A DNA stretch of 64,000 nt from Manis javanica (GCF_040802235.1 NC_133174.1:139491213-139555212); one strand, 5' to 3'. Counted from the first letter of the stretch, positions 1 to 13,860 are shown. Made by a program: numbers and translations. Notes: generated by a model from the sequence alone, not told the origin.

Positions 1-3000
1 CAAGTGGTGACAAGAACTCAGTAATGTCCCAATGTGCACTTATTCATGCACACACACATTAATGCAGCCAGCCTGCGCTGACAGCCTGCTGTGTCTCCCT
101 GTTCCCGCCATGGGGGCTGAGAAATGAGCAAGACAAGCAAAGCGCCTGCTGCTATGGAGCTGCCATTTGCATTGGGGGTGGGCAGCCTGAGACAGAGATA
201 ATCAAGGAAGATTGTTGCTCACATGGTTGCACATGCTGCACACTATGCAAAACACAACGACAAGACTGGCATTGGCCGGGTGGTGAGAGAAGACTTCTTT
301 GCGGAGGTGACATTTGACTTACGATATGAAGGACAAGAAGGCACAAGTTAGGCAAAGACTAGTGGATAAAGCCCCCTGGGTAGAGGGTACAGCAAATTAA
401 GAATTGAAATAAGCTTAGCATGTTTGAGAAACAGGAGGCCAGTGGGGCTGGCATGCGGTGGGAACAGCAAGATGGGAAGTTGCAAAGGCCAGGTCGCAAA
501 GGGCCTCATGGGCCGGGGAGTTTGTATAGAGTTCATGCCGAGTTATGGGGACCCATTTGAGAGGTTTTAGAGAGAATGATGTAAGCGTGATGTAATAAAA
601 GGTTTTGTTTCTAACTGAGTTATCCTGAGGCTTTGCATTCAGAGAGCAACACCAGGCGGGGAAACAGCCAAGATCCTCAGGAACAGGAAGAACAGGAAGA
701 ACTGGGGTGACAGACGGATCTCCCTGGGGCTCAGCATTCTTCTGGAAGCACTCAACTGCCGTCCCCAGAAGGACAAAAGGGTCACACGCATCGTCTGTCA
801 GCGTAGGCTGCCCGCATTAATGGGCGCGTGCATGAATAACTGGACGTGGTTTCTATGAGGATTCTCAAAAGCAATCGCTGAGAAGTGTCTGTCCTTGCGT
901 AAGTGGACAGCGTGTGATTGTCACGTTTATAGGAGGAGCGCAGCAGAGTGTACTTGTACGTGGCTATGGCCCCCACTAGGCTGTGTACTCCCTGAGGGTG
1001 GAGATCCTGTCTGATTCATTTCTAGTTTTTGGAGTAGAAGCTCAACAAATGTTTCTTAGTGAATAAATAAGTGAATATGGGGCAAAATACAAATTTGGGA
1101 GCCTGGGGCAGAGGTGGTTTAGGTCACTGTCTGTGCTCCCGTTTCCATAGTATAATGGGAAGTAGCTTCCCAGCCAGTGACTACATTTCCCAGTCACCCG
1201 TTACATCTAGGTAGGGTCGTATACCTTATTTTTTTTGACAATGGAATGTGAACAAAAGTGATGTGTGTCACTTTCAGTCCAAAGTAATGAAGTTTTAGGT
1301 GTGTTATCCTCCACGTTTTCCATCCTCTTCCATTTTCCTTCCCCTCAGAAAGCCAGGGGCACCTGGGAGGCATGTATGATGATGGCATCATGAAATGGAA
1401 AGATCGTCAAATTTCTGAGTCCCACTGGGAGGACAGCTCCGCAGGACAGCCATCCCGTCAGGAGCATCTACATCGCACTTCCAGGGTCTAGAAGAAATGT
1501 CTATTATTTGAAGCTGCTGAGGTCTCTTCTAATACCCCACTGCGAGCGAAACCATAGGGCTGAACGGGGATGCTCGTGGGGAGTGTGAGTAAGGGCCCAG
1601 CCCGGGGAGGGCCAGTGCTGTTGTTTCTCCAGTTTGAAAGAGTGGATGTTGGCCTCACGAGGGGCACGAAGGGCTGAAGAGGCCTAGTGTCTGTTTTTCC
1701 AGGACCCAAGAAGACGGTCCAGGCACTACCATGATTTCTCTGAGGAAAACGGCAAGTGAGTCTTGCCAGAGCAAGAACCACTGTGTGGTTCACAAATTGC
1801 TGCCAGGAAGATGTGTCAGTTGCCGGCTCCAGGACTAAGCAGCGACTGAGATTTGGTTTTGGAGTCCACCTTTGCCTCCTAGCCAGTAAGCGAGTGAAGT
1901 TTGAGGTGCTTACGTAGCAAAACATTTGATCTTGCTCCTTATAACTCCTATGTTTTATGTGGTCTTGGGCACAATCACATTTAATATAAACCCTGTTAAA
2001 TTGCAGCAACCAAATGAATTTGAATATGCCACCAATCTGATATGTTCTCATTTTTCAGTTGATTATATCATATGCTATAAATTGGCATAACAGGAACCTT
2101 GTGTTCCCTGAAATCTATTCACTCTTTTGAAGCTGTTTTAAAACCATGGCAAGTGCTAAAACTCAGACTGGTCGACATTCAAAAAAAGCAGGCAGCCTCC
2201 ACAAAGCCAAGTTTTTAAGCATTATTTTTGTTGCTGCTATTGTGGATTTTTTCCTATAGATGCCATTGGGGTGCCTCCAAATACGGAATTTAATAAGGAC
2301 TCTGATGAAGTTTTCAAAGCCCTCAGGGTATAAGAGGCAAGCTTTGCCAGTCATGGTTCTAACAACAGGTCAAAATGAAATTGATTGAAGAGCCCGTTAC
2401 TGGGGTGGTGACTTCAGTAGACTTTTAGGGACCCTACAGAAGGCAGAGGACACACCAGGGAGGCATTTGTGAGCATGTTTCTCCTCTCCAAAGGTTCTCT
2501 TGACCCTACCACTCCCACCCCACCCCGAGGCCCACTTGAAACTGCAACCCTGAAAGTGTGGAGATCACCCCCCTGTAGAGTTGGGTGAGCCACTCTCACA
2601 GAGCCACAGACAGAAACAACTATTTGGAGGTGACACACACCAACCCAAGGAAGGAGGCTGAGGGCCTTATTTCCCATCTCTTTCTGTGATCCTAACCTTC
2701 CAGGAACATCACATTTCATCTTGCTAATCTGGTCAGCTTTAGTCTCATCTCAACATATCTCACTCAAACGTTCTTCCAACAGGTATTTCTTGAGTGACCA
2801 CTCTGCACAAAGCCTGGGCTGGCGAATGCTTCAGAGGGTGTGCATAGAGCTTAGGGTCCTGGGATCAGATTGCCTTCCAGCTGCTCACTATCTGTGAGGG
2901 AAGCGATAGAGAGCAAAAGACTACCACTAAACCCATTGGAAGAAGGGGAAGGATGCCATGGGCCCACAGAAAAGCATACTCATTCCATGGGGAGAGCAGG

Positions 3001-3829
3001 GGAAGATTTACATAAGAGAGGTTTTGGAGCGGAAAAGGAGAGAGAGAAGAGGCAGTGAATGGCATCCAGGCAGGGGATAGAACACTGGAAAGATTCGGAG
3101 ACCGGGAAGGCAGCGGTCTGTATGGAAACTGCAAGTAGCCTAAGACCAGACGACTGATCGGGTCACAGAGAAAGAGAGCGGAAGGAGGTGAAGATGGCCG
3201 CGCAGGAAGGGAGCATACTGTGGAGCTCACTGTCAGAGAGCATAAAGGTGGGAAGCCATTGGAAGGCGGTAAGTCGGAGGAATGACTTGTTCAGAGTCAC
3301 ACGCCTCATGATCAGTAACGGAGATGCAAGTGTAACCCAACACTGCTGATCTGGAACACTGGCAACTTCGCTGCTTCCCAGCATGTCCCTCTCAGTCGTG
3401 TTTCAGCCTGGCTTCTGACTCCAGTTTCCACCTTCCATATATAATCCCACTGTTAGGGCGTCTGCAGCTGATCTTGGCTTCAGATTCTCAGCTCTCCCCT
3501 AAGGCCTGTGTCTCAGGTCTGACCTGCTGGCTGGATGTGAGACTCTCAGGCTGTCTGGGAGAGGATCCTCAGCTCTGGCTAGCCTCGGTCCACTGACCAT
3601 CCACTCGCTCCACCGGAAGGTGTCAGGAAAGAGAGATGGAAGTTCAAGGTAGTACAACTGAAGTAAGGCTTCCCAGAGCCTGTGTGAAGACAATGGGGGC
3701 TTGAGGGCGGCTACACTGTAGTGCCTGCCAAAAGGGGGGGATTGGGGGCGGCAGAGGCTTACAGGTTTTTACAACTCTGACAGTAAGACCGCCACAGTGG
3801 TGGGTCACAAATTCAGAAATACTTCCAGA
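1..3829. other. Gene-free stretch with ancient repeat debris
   Basis: I recognise no gene here. About 350-600 and 2770-3260 read like decayed copies of old mammalian dispersed repeats (phrases such as 'gccagtggggctggc' and a 'caggtatttcttgagtgacc' opening), but I cannot name the family. About 1190-1490 resembles a degraded LTR or DNA-transposon remnant. A 187-residue open frame on the minus strand (1488-2051) has no recognisable domain and low-complexity composition. It is treated as chance. Confidence 0.5.
975..1075 (+). repeat. LINE-2 (L2) 3' end fragment
   Basis: The text 'ctccctgagggtggagatcctgtctg...agctcaacaaatgtttcttagtgaataaataagtgaa' (shown in parts) follows the usual L2 3' tail: a stop-like 'gagggcagggat' block, then 'gctcaataaatgtttgttgaatgaa'. 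It is strongly diverged, as expected of an ancient element. Confidence 0.7.
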
Positions 3830-4800
3830 TGACTAATGAGAGTAGCCTCAGGACCACAGTAGCCCCAGTTCATGCTGCAGTGGAGCACAGGGTGCTTGCG
3901 CGAGGGGCACGCATGTTAGGGCCAGAGAAGTCAAGGCCACATCCCTGGGAGCGTTCAATGCCAGGCTCAGAAATCTGCACCCTGGACTTCCCGATCCATG
4001 TGACTGGTGGGAAGCTATGGGAGGCTGTGTGGCTCCGGGAGAGGCCCCCTCACAGCCTGGGTCTGGTGGGAGCATTGACCTTGCCAAAGCGGGGAGGAAG
4101 AGCCGGCACGGCATCGGGGAGCCCAGCCAGGGCACGGGCGCAAGAGTCCCTTGGAGGGCAGGGGGACGAGTGCGCGCCTGGGCCGGGACACTCTCCATCC
4201 AAGTGCATTCCTGCTGGACGCGCAGGGAAAGGAGAGAGCTGCTTCCCAAGGCCTGGGGCCAAGAAGGAGGGGCAGGAGCTGCTCTTTGCCCGAGGGCATG
4301 TGGAATTTTGCTAATGATTTACTGGAATTCTTCCCAAAGCTGGAATTACCCAAAGAACTCACTGAAGCCACTCGGAACGGACCTGCTGTCGTTATATCCC
4401 ACATTCCAGGGATTCGAGGTGAGCATCTTTGGCGGGGGGCGGCTTTATGTTGCCTACCACACTAGTGAGCGGGGAGAGATGAAAAGGGCGCTTTCTCGCC
4501 GTCAGGATTAGCGGTGGCTGGCCGCTGTGCAGCAGCGCCGTCTCTGCTCCGCAGGAGGGAGCTGTCTGCAGTGGCAGCGGTCTGCACCCTCCAAGACGTA
4601 CTTCTCCTCTGCACCCCCCACCCGCGCAGTGGGCCAGGGCTCCGGTCTCAGGGCACACCGCCCGGGAGGCACCGTGGGGGGTGCAGTGCGGAGCTTCCGG
4701 GCGGGGCGGAAGGACCCGTCATGGGAAAGCTGGGTACTGAGGACAACTGCCAACATGAGCAGGCATAGAGAGAACAGCATAATGATCCCCCGTTCACCCA
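3830..4800. other. GC-rich patch, possible old exon or CpG island
   Basis: This segment is richer in G+C and CpG than its surroundings, with overlapping open frames on both strands, none matching a family I know. In one plus-strand frame, 4300-4418 reads without a stop in ordinary, non-repetitive amino-acid composition. It ends exactly at a consensus donor (ATTCGAG/GTGAGC near 4418). Upstream I see only a weak acceptor candidate ('ttcttcccaaag'). It could be an exon of an unrecognised transcript or chance in GC-rich DNA. Confidence 0.25.
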
Positions 4801-4977
4801 TCACCCAGCCCTAACCAAGACCAAGGCTCACGGCGAACATGCTTCGTCTCTGCCCTTCCCCTTGCCTGGGACTGTTTGGAAGCGAACCTCAGGTGCCCGA
4901 CCATTTCGTCGGTAAATACTGCAGGTCACATTTCAAGCAGATGATACTGTCCTGGATTTTGCGGGGCCTGACTTAGC

Positions 4978-5075
4978 CATAAGCTAGCTGTGTGTTACTG
5001 GACAGAAAGTCACCCCTTGGAGCCTCAGTTTCCCCTGCCTGTAAAATAAGGCTGAGTGCAATTCCCGCCAGCTCT
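4978..5075 (+). repeat. MIR SINE fragment
   Basis: The core MIR signature is visible: 'ctagctgtgtg' followed by 'gagcctcagtttccc' and 'ctgtaaaataagg'. Divergence is high, as expected for an ancient SINE. Confidence 0.75.
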
Positions 5076-5880
5076 TGCCTCTGGGGAGTCCAGGGTTATC
5101 ATTTTTCTTGTTTTACAGGTTTGCAATATCATTTTCATTTTAAAATATACCTCCTGGAGAAGAAATATCTTCCTATATAAGAAAAAAGAGATTCCACAAA
5201 TGTATGCCCAGTGACATATTTCTGATGCTACACAATGGAATGCCCATCTCTTCTGAAGCATCTTACGGAGAAATAACCTTGAACACATTAGGTCACGCAG
5301 AATAGTAACAGCTTAATTCTGTCTACTCCGCCTCTCTGCAGTCAATTAAGAAATAATTCCTATGGTGGAGTAAAGAGTCAAATATTTCAAGTTAAAACTT
5401 TAAAGAAAAATATTTGTTAGTTAAATTATTTGAATTTGAGAATCCTTCTTGAGCTAGAGCGGAGCAAGGCGAAGACTTGCTGAAGCAAGCCCTGATTATC
5501 TGGGTGATACCCCAACTGATGCTTAATCCAGTAGCCTCAAGTTTCCAGAGCACAGGCAGGAAGAAGCAAAGAAGATGAAGAAAAATACTTTCCAACTTCC
5601 ACCTTTGACAATCAAATATCTCCCAGTAATGAAAATGGATGTTGCACAATTCCCACCCCAAGATGCACATACTTCTTTTCCAGGAGTGCCTCAGAGGCCA
5701 CGGGCAATGGCTGGCACTCTCTGTTCTGTGTACAGACCCCACAAACAGGCCCAGCCTTCCAGGCCATGGGACAAATCCAAAAGCCAGGGACAGCCTACCT
5801 GGGGACTGCTCCGAAGCCTACAGTGGACGCTGCACGTCAGGGCCCAAATGCCAGCTGGGGGTCTGGTCAAAAGGCAAGCT
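5076..5880. other. No recognised feature
   Basis: AT-balanced sequence with short open frames only. Nothing in it supports a gene or a nameable repeat. Confidence 0.4.
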
Positions 5881-5881
5881 G

Positions 5882-5882
5882 A

Positions 5883-5931
<49 letters not shown>
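5882..5931. repeat. (CA)n microsatellite
   Basis: About 24 uninterrupted CA units. Such tracts are usually length-polymorphic. The open frames running through it (runs of Thr-His) are artefacts of the repeat. Confidence 0.97.
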
Positions 5932-5932
<1 letters not shown>

Positions 5933-8869
5933 ACCCCTGGACTTCAGCTTGATAACTGTTATGTACTAGTGGCTCCATCAGTCAGTAGGACATGGCAAGG
6001 GTTTATCTACCTGCTCACTAATGAAGGTTTCAGTTAATCACCTAGAGAAGAACCTTCTCCAGACGTCTAGATATAAGAGGACGCTTCGAGGATCTGGGTG
6101 CTCGTAGAATGGAAGTGAAGGGTTCTGGAGCCAGAGACACATATCTGAAGAGCAGAGCTCAAACAAAGCAAGTTCGGAACTGACTGGCAATCCCACCACA
6201 CCTGGCAGCTGTTGTACCTGAATTGACCTTAGGTTGCCAAGTCGAGTATTATGGTCCACTTCCTGTCCTTCCAAAGAAAACGGCTTAGGACGTTGGGGGC
6301 CCTCATAAACTCTTCCAGGCAAGAGGACTGGGGACCAGTCACTACGGTTAGGAGAAGCACCTGCCTTCTGTGAATTCCACCGTTTCCCTGCTCTTTGATT
6401 TTTGCCTGCATTATTTTTTCTAAGTTTCCTAGATAGCATCCTTCTCTGAAAATGCTACACTTCTCTCCAATGCCCTTCAGTTAGGACGGAAAGCAAGAGG
6501 AATCCGTGCACTGTGGAGGTCCTGACAACGGACTGGATCATTCCTGGATCAAAGTTCAGGGGCCTTCTAGTAAGACATTAAGAAACTCAGGCTTGACTCT
6601 CTCAGAAGGCCAGAGACTAGACCCGTGAGGTAGAGTAAAGGGTTAATATGTGACAGGATATGGTGTGAGGCAAGGAGGGAAAGCAGAAGCGAGTGGGCTT
6701 CGGGAGAGCCCAGTGGGCCACGTTAAGGAGCATATATGTCATTCTCTAGGCAATAGGGAGCCTCCCAAAGTTACCCTTGGGAAGTAGTGCAGTCACGGTG
6801 CACCTGGTGGATGGGGTAGGGGCCAAGAATGGGGAGTAGGCCAGTTAGGGGGCCACTGTCCTCACTTAAAACGTCAGGACTCTGCTTATTCAAAGAAACT
6901 TCCATTGTCCCTGGAGAATTATTTGTAAATCTTAGGAAGCGACACTGGAGTGTAACTTTGAAACTTAGAAGAGGAATTAATCTATTTAGACTGACAACTG
7001 AAAGTTTGAAGGATTTTGTACCTAAGCTAAACCCAATGTGGGGCCGAGATATTGATTCATCATTTGCCTTTACAGGGTGTTAATTACTAGAAAACACAAA
7101 GCAAGACTGAGGTTGCCGGAGGAGGATGCTGGTGGTGCGATGGCCTCCGGCCTCATCCGCTCCCCACCACGCAGCTCCGAAGGAATTCCAGAGTCTATTA
7201 TCAGCATGGTTTAAAGGCTAATGAAGAAACAATCTCGTTGTGAAGCCACAAAGACCAGAGTCTGAAAGCAGGTCCAGGAGAATGTGAGGGTTTTGTGGCC
7301 TGGCCTTGGTTCTAGGAGGCAGGCACCATGGACCCTTGGGCTTGCCGCTTGCTGTCTACAGCACTCAATGGCAGGGGAAGGTGATAGCAGGTGTCGTTTA
7401 TCTGGTTCACCTTCTCCACTGCCCACCAACCATTGCTGGCACCCAGAGCATCACCATACCCCTGCTGCAGGCCTCACGCCATTTGTCAAGCTGTCTTCCG
7501 GTCTAGACATGCCTATCCCCTCTAAGGGCTTTTCACACCACTTCTCTGCACCACCAACAGAACTTTCTGATTAACATCCTCTCTCTCCCCGCAGTCAGTA
7601 GGGTGATGTGCTCTCCCACGTGGGTTTCAAGCCCTGCCAGAAGAGGGACACGCTATTCCTACATGACGGGACCACTCTTTGTTTTCAAGCCTTGCCGCTG
7701 GGGCCTTGCCTGTCCTCCCTTCTGGTGGCATTGTGTGCCATGCAGGGGTGCAGCCAACATGGAGAAAGATCCTGTTCTAGGAAGGCAGGGATTACATCCT
7801 AGAGCACTCAAGGGAAGACCTGGTCGGAAGATGTGCTGTTCTACATTTAGGCTGTAAAATGCCAATCAGTAAATTGGCTGTGACAAGACAACAACTTATC
7901 CTTCACCTTTTTATGCCAACTCTGCGGAGGGCCTCCGCTTGCGGTCGCCACCAGCAGAGCAGAGCAACAAGGTCTGAGAGTCAACTGGAACCTGGTGTCC
8001 ATGGCTTGGGCCCAGTGGGTAATGACAGCCTCACCAACAATGACGTAGCCAGCATTAAGTTAGTGGCATCAAGAGGGTTAATGGTGTCAGCCAACAAGAT
8101 CTAGACTGTTCCAATACCAGCAGGTTCCGAAGAGCCATGGCTTGTGAGTAACAGTATCAATACTTCCCTTCTCTGTGGGAGATACGAAATTTTCCATTCC
8201 AGGTGTGCTGGGCAACAAAGAACATGAAGAGACGGTTCCTGGACCTGAACAGGAAGTCATGGGGCCTGAATCTCACATGACCCTTCACATGCAACTGACC
8301 AGGCAGTAAACAGATAGCGAAGTCCCTCCTCTCCCTATTGGGTTAAATCCTCAGAGACAAATTCCAATACCTCACATAGGACCGTGAATTTTGTCGTAGA
8401 TGTTTTCACTCAATTGCTTTTAGGGACCCACAAAAAATATTTGCCTGGAGCCCTGCACATCCTAGGGACACCCCCGACTCTACTTAGTCTTTTACCACCT
8501 TTCTCAGACCCCTCCCTCCATTATCCGTCTGCGGTAACCTGTTGGAAGATTCTAGGTTCCAATGAATCCAACTATAAGTTTCCTCTGAGCCTGCGCTTAA
8601 CCTGCTCAGTGATATTGGAGGGAAAACCCACATCACACACAGATGGGTGCTGCTGTCTATTCACTGACCTCAGCTGACCTCAGCTGGGCCTGCTGGTCTC
8701 CTAATGTGCTCTGTTCTCCCACTCTTTATAAGTCTTTCTTTAAACATCTATCTTTTATAAGCCTTCGACCACTCTTCTCTACTTCCCCTTCACTTGAGAT
8801 GACTGGCTGCCTGCTTCACAGAGAGAATTGGTGTCACCAGGTAAGGATTTCCAGCCATTAAGCCTATAA
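5932..8869. other. No gene recognised; ancient repeat remnants
   Basis: Around 6560-6790 the sequence again resembles the unnamed old repeat near 480-600 ('gggccacgttaaggagcat...caatagggagcc'). Around 8655-8690 there is a short direct repeat, 'ctgacctcagctgacctcagctg'. Everything else is unremarkable, and the open frames are short and without known motifs. Confidence 0.4.
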
Positions 8870-11135
8870 GTGTGTGCAGCCACTTCCTTCCCCCTCCTTC
8901 CAACAGCAGTGGCCCTTCTCCCATCTACAGCAGGCCTGAGACTGTTTCCCTTGATCCCATCATCAAGGATTCACTCACTGAAATATCTTTGTCTATGGTG
9001 TCTCCTATCTTGACCATCTACCAGGTTCTTCCAAACATCATGTACTCTTTAACTTACAGTTTGAATCTTTTTTGCCAGGAGAGTTTTCTTGAATTATGCA
9101 TTTTAGTATTTGTTCTTTTCCTTTGCTTTGGTTTTTAATCTTAAGAGACTCCTATTATATGTATATTAGATCTTATTTATTTTTTTGCCTGTCTTCTGCA
9201 TTTGTCATTTTCTGTCAAATTCTTTTCATCTCTTTATTCATATTTCTTTTTCTAAAACCTCCCTTATTTTCTTCCTCTATTTCTCGTAAGGCATTGTATG
9301 TTGCATTCACTCTTGGGTTCCTAATTTAGTCTTAGTTTCTGAAATTAAAAAATTTAAATCTTTTGTCTTTTATTTATAATTCTTCCCACGTCTATGATCT
9401 CACTCATGAGTTTTTATGATTCTGATGTCTGTTGTTCTTTCTTGTCTTCATTCATTTTCTTAATACCTATAGCTTGCTTTACAATAAAGGACTGCAGTTC
9501 CATCTGTTTTGAGCACATTTCTTTCTGGAATGCTTTCAGTGTCTGGAGGGATGTTACTCTGCTCTGGATTCTCTCTTTTATTTTAATAACTTTGTATGAG
9601 ATTTGCCTTTGATCTTCTATTACTCATTTCTACCTGAAATTAGTTTTCCTGCACTAATGGGAGTAAATAATAGATTTCTCTAATTGCACATATAAGGAGC
9701 ACTCTCTTCTGTTGATTTTTTGAGAATTGTTAAAAATATGCCCACGTGCATTCTGATTCTCATGTTTTTCTCCTCCCACACTTTCATATGCACCTTCTCC
9801 TTGCTTTGCCCCTATTGTTCCAGTCTTGCTTCACTTGTATTCTATACCCAGTGGTCTTCTCAGTTAAAGTCTTCGTCGAGAAAGGAAAATTTGAAAGTTC
9901 ATCCTGCCCAGTGTCCCCCAGCCCCTTTAGAACCTCATGGTGCTGGCAAGCCCTCCCTCTCCTCTTTCCTCTGGGAGGTTTATGGGTTCCTGGAGCATGG
10001 GCCATTGGCTCCTTCCTCTCTGCGTGCCCAGGTGCTGGCACTGGGGTTGGCCCCCCAAACAGAACATCCCCCCCATGATGTGAGGGAGCAGGTGTGCAAC
10101 CAACCCCACTGAGTGCCCCCCAGCCCCAACCCACCCAGCTTGGGGCCCCTCTTGGTAACTAATGAAAGAATCAGGCCCCCAGGATGTGTCCTTGACCCCT
10201 CATCTGAGCACATGTGCCCTACAGAGGTGGAAGGCAATTCCATCACAGGATCTGCTGGGGCCCCAGTCACTGTGGGGGCCACCTGCAGGGGGTGAGGTGC
10301 TGCTTGCCTGACTGAGAGGCTCAGCTATGGCTGCTGCAGGGGCACTATTGGGCAGGGCTGCCCCTCCAGAACCTCTTTTGTTGGGGTCACTGGTTCAGGC
10401 TGAGATAGGCCCACGGGTATTGCTTTGGAAGGGAGATTGCCAGGGAGGCCGGGTTAGGTGGGGTGGCCACACAGGGGAATGCTGCGGTGGGGCAAGCAGT
10501 GCTAGCAAGGTAGATGGGGGTGTGTGTGTCTGAAATGGCACCTGCCAGTACCAGATCAGCTAGGTAGAGGAGAATAAGAAAAATGGCCCCCACCACCACT
10601 GACATTCCTGGAGAGAGTTCCTGCAGATCCCCGTCCCACTGGCACATGCCATAAAATTGGTCAATAAATCTTCATCTATGGCCCAGGTACTCTTTAAACT
10701 GCTGCATGTGTCCGGTTCTCAGAGTGAGGTAGTCAGTTTCCTACTGCCTGCTGGGTCTCCCAGAGTTAAGTCCCGCTGATTTTCAAAGCAAGCCAGAGTT
10801 TATCAGGGCTCTTCTTTCTAATGCAGATCCCCAGGGCAGGGCTGCCCAGTGTGGGGCTTGAACCCCTTGCTCCTCAGGGAGGACCTCAGCATTTGTGATA
10901 TCCCTTCCAGTTTTGGGTCACCACACTGGGGGTGTGGGTCATGACTAGGCTACATCTCTGCCCCTCCAACCTGTCTCAGGGTGGCTTTTTCTTTATATCT
11001 TATTCATGGAAGAACCATTCTGCCAGTCGTTAGGTATTCTCAGAGGGAACTGCTCTATATGTAGTGGTAGCTTTGCTGTGCTGGGGGACGAGGTGAGCTC
11101 GGGACCTCCCTACGCCACTATCTTGGTCCACAGCT
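8870..11135 (-). mobile_element. Old L1 or HAL1-like remnant, antisense
   Basis: The right end reads 'ccactatcttggtcc', which reverse-complements to a LINE-1-style 5' start ('ggaccaagatagtgg', compare 'aaccaagatggcggc' in the younger L1 ending at 37909). The GC-rich 9900-11100 block looks like an old L1 5' UTR. The T-rich 8900-9750 block, read on the minus strand, is A-rich as L1/HAL1 ORF1 regions are. No intact frame survives. The assignment rests on composition and the end motif, so it is tentative. Confidence 0.35.
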
Positions 11136-12483
11136 CCTGCCTTGCGCTTTGAATTGCTCTTTTACCCGTGCATATTTCTGTAACATCTCATATTGGTCAC
11201 TTTGAAAAACCTGGTTCACTGAGCATGGCACACATATCCTAGGGTGACTTCCAATGAATCACACTCTTGGGTAATTTTCTCCTCCTGCGTGCAGGTGAAA
11301 CCTGTGACTTTTTCTAAACAACAGAATATGACAACAATGGCAGGATTTTGCAAATGTAATTGAAGCCACTAATCAATGAACTTTAATCAGAAGGGAGATT
11401 ATCTTGGCTGGTCTTTCTAGGTCTTCTGTTTCCCTCCCTGTCAGGTACCAAATCTTTACCATGGCCCCCATGAGCCTGCGTTACGCGCGCCCCTGTTTTA
11501 TGTTCTCTTAGCTTCTTATACGGTCACTCATGGGACTTGGCCTGGTTTGTAACTAGGCACCTAGTTGGATCAGTGCGCGTTTTCCATCCCTGACACAGCC
11601 TTGCAGTGGGATTTGGGTTCCTCATAATCTTCCAGATTCTGGCAGGCATTCAATAAATATTTGTTGAATGCATGATTCAGAAAAATTTCTCTCCATCCCT
11701 GACACCTGAACTACACATCTGTCCTTCATTTTTATCTCCAGAGAAGGAGCCCAACCTTGACCCATCCCTGTTGCTTCATGTCCTTCGGTCGAGAGGAACA
11801 TAAAAGCTCACAAGGAGCTGCGCTCTCTTTCTTCACCCACTGCCTTCAGGAGATAGGTCTCTAACTAGCCATATGTCTTTTATCCACAACCTAAGACTAT
11901 GGACACATTGGATGATATTAAATCAGTTTCATTACTCAGGTAATGAAGAATGGCTCCTGGCCACTTCTTTTGGGGGCTACCCCCAGCCAACTCCCCATTC
12001 CCGGAAGGAACACGGGTGCATTTCTCTTCAGCCCTTCCCTGAATCCCAAGAAAGGTCCTTCTACAGCTTCTACTGATCGCTATGCAGCAGGGAAGTGCCA
12101 GGATCTGGGAACACTTTATTCTTTTCCAAGTCTCCTTTTCCAGGCCATTCTTCAAATGTCTGGGGGGAAAAAACCCTGAGAATGTTAAAGACACATTCAC
12201 TGCCCTCCAGCATCTGGCCACTCATTTATAAAGAAAACACACCACGTGAATATTGCTGTTCCTTCCCACCTCCTGCTGGATTCCCTCTTTTCCTCAGACA
12301 GCCACACTATTTGTCACTTGCCCTTTCCATTGCCAGTAAGACAGGGACCTTTGCATTTCTGGTTTTGGCAGAAAGAGATCCTGTTTCGATATCTCTAAAT
12401 TAGCTTTCTGTCTATTTGTCTCTGTATTCTCCTTCTGGGAGTCGCATAATGGTGTCCTGTAATTCCCATAGGGTCTCTTTTTT
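11136..12483. other. No gene; ancient repeat fragments
   Basis: About 11600-11680 contains an L2-type tail ('caataaatatttgttgaatgcatga'). About 11270-11430 looks like an old MaLR or DNA-transposon fragment. No coding feature is recognised; the 113-residue minus frame at 11880-12221 has no known motif. Confidence 0.4.
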
Positions 12484-13860
12484 ATTTTTATTTTTAGTAA
12501 AGTATCATTGGTATACAAACTTATGTTGGTTTCAGATAGGCAGTACAGTGGTTCAACAGGTACACATATTATTGAATCCTCACCTCAACTAGCACAGTTA
12601 CTATCTGTCAACATAGGAAGATGTTACAGAATCGTTGGCTATATTTTCCATGCTGCACTACCGTAACCAAGACCAACTTATATTATGACTGAGAATGTTT
12701 GTGCCCCATTATCCCCCTCCCCTTCCTCACCCACCCCCAACCCCTCCCCCACGGTAAACACCATTCTCTTCTCAGTGTCTGTGAGTCTACTGCTGTTTTG
12801 TTCCTTCTGTTTTGCTTTGTTTTTATATTCCACAAATAAGTGAAATCATAGGTATCTGTCTTTCTCTGTCTGGCTCATTTCATTTAGCATAATAACTTCT
12901 AGGGGCATCTATGTTGTTGCGAATAGCAGGATTTCTTTCTTTTCTTATGGCTGAATAATATTCCATTGTGTAGATACACGACTGCTTCTTTACCCATTCA
13001 TCTGTTGATGGACACGTTGGTTGCTTCCCTATGTTGGTTCATGCAAATAAGGTGGCAACAAACATGGGGGTGCATATATCTTTTTGAATCAGGGATTTTG
13101 TTTTCTTTGGGTAAATTCCTAGGAGTGGAATTACTGAGTTGCCTGGTACTTCCACTTTCAGTTTTTTGAGGAACCTCCATAGTGCTTTCCATAGTGGATA
13201 CACCAACTTGCATTCCCCCCAACAGTGTAGGAGGGTTCCCCTTTCTCCACATCCTCACCAACACATGTTATCTCTTGTCTTTTGGACAGTGGCCATTCTG
13301 ACTGGTGTGAGGTGATTTCTCATTGAGGGTTTGATTTGCATTTCCCTGATGGTTAGCGATGCAGAGCGTCATTTCACGTGCATGTTGGCCATCTGTATTT
13401 CTGCTTTGGAAAAATGTCTGTTCAGGTCTTCTGACCATTTTTTAATCAGGTTATTTGTTTTTTTTGGTGTTGAGCCATATGAGTTCTTTATATATTTTGG
13501 ATGTTAACCCCTTATCATGTAAATTGTTTACAAATATATTCTTCCATAGTGGAGGTTGCCTTTTTGTTCTGTTGATGGGGTCCTCTGCTATACAGAAGCT
13601 TTTTAGTCTGATGTAGTGCCACTTATTCATTTTTTTATTTTGTTTCACTTGCCCAGGGATATGTGTTCAGAAAAAAAATTGCTGATGCCTGTGCTTGAGA
13701 GAATTTTGCCTATGTTTCTTTCTAAGGGTTTTATGGTTTTATGTCTTTCATTTAGGTCTTTAATCCATTTCAAGTTTACTTTTGTGAATGGGGTTAGACA
13801 ATAATCCAGTTTCATTTGCTTGCAATGCATTTGTCCAATCGTGTAATGGGGGTATAGAGG
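12484..13860 (-). mobile_element. LINE-1, 5'-truncated, antisense
   Basis: Read on the minus strand, this holds the C-terminal part of L1 ORF2 followed by the 3' UTR, whose tail appears on the plus strand as the T-rich start at 12484-12510. Typical ORF2 tail phrases are visible in reverse (for example 'gctgaataatattccattgtg' at 12950). The reading frame is broken by stops and shifts. The 5' truncation point is near 13860. It lies head to head with the plus-strand L1 beginning at 14010. Confidence 0.85.

Noticed and set aside
1488-2051. 187-codon minus frame
   Set aside because: No motif, no splice or promoter context, and it lies in old repeat debris.
5575-6037. Frames of 125 and 132 codons through the CA repeat
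   Set aside because: They depend on the Thr-His runs of the microsatellite and have no other support.
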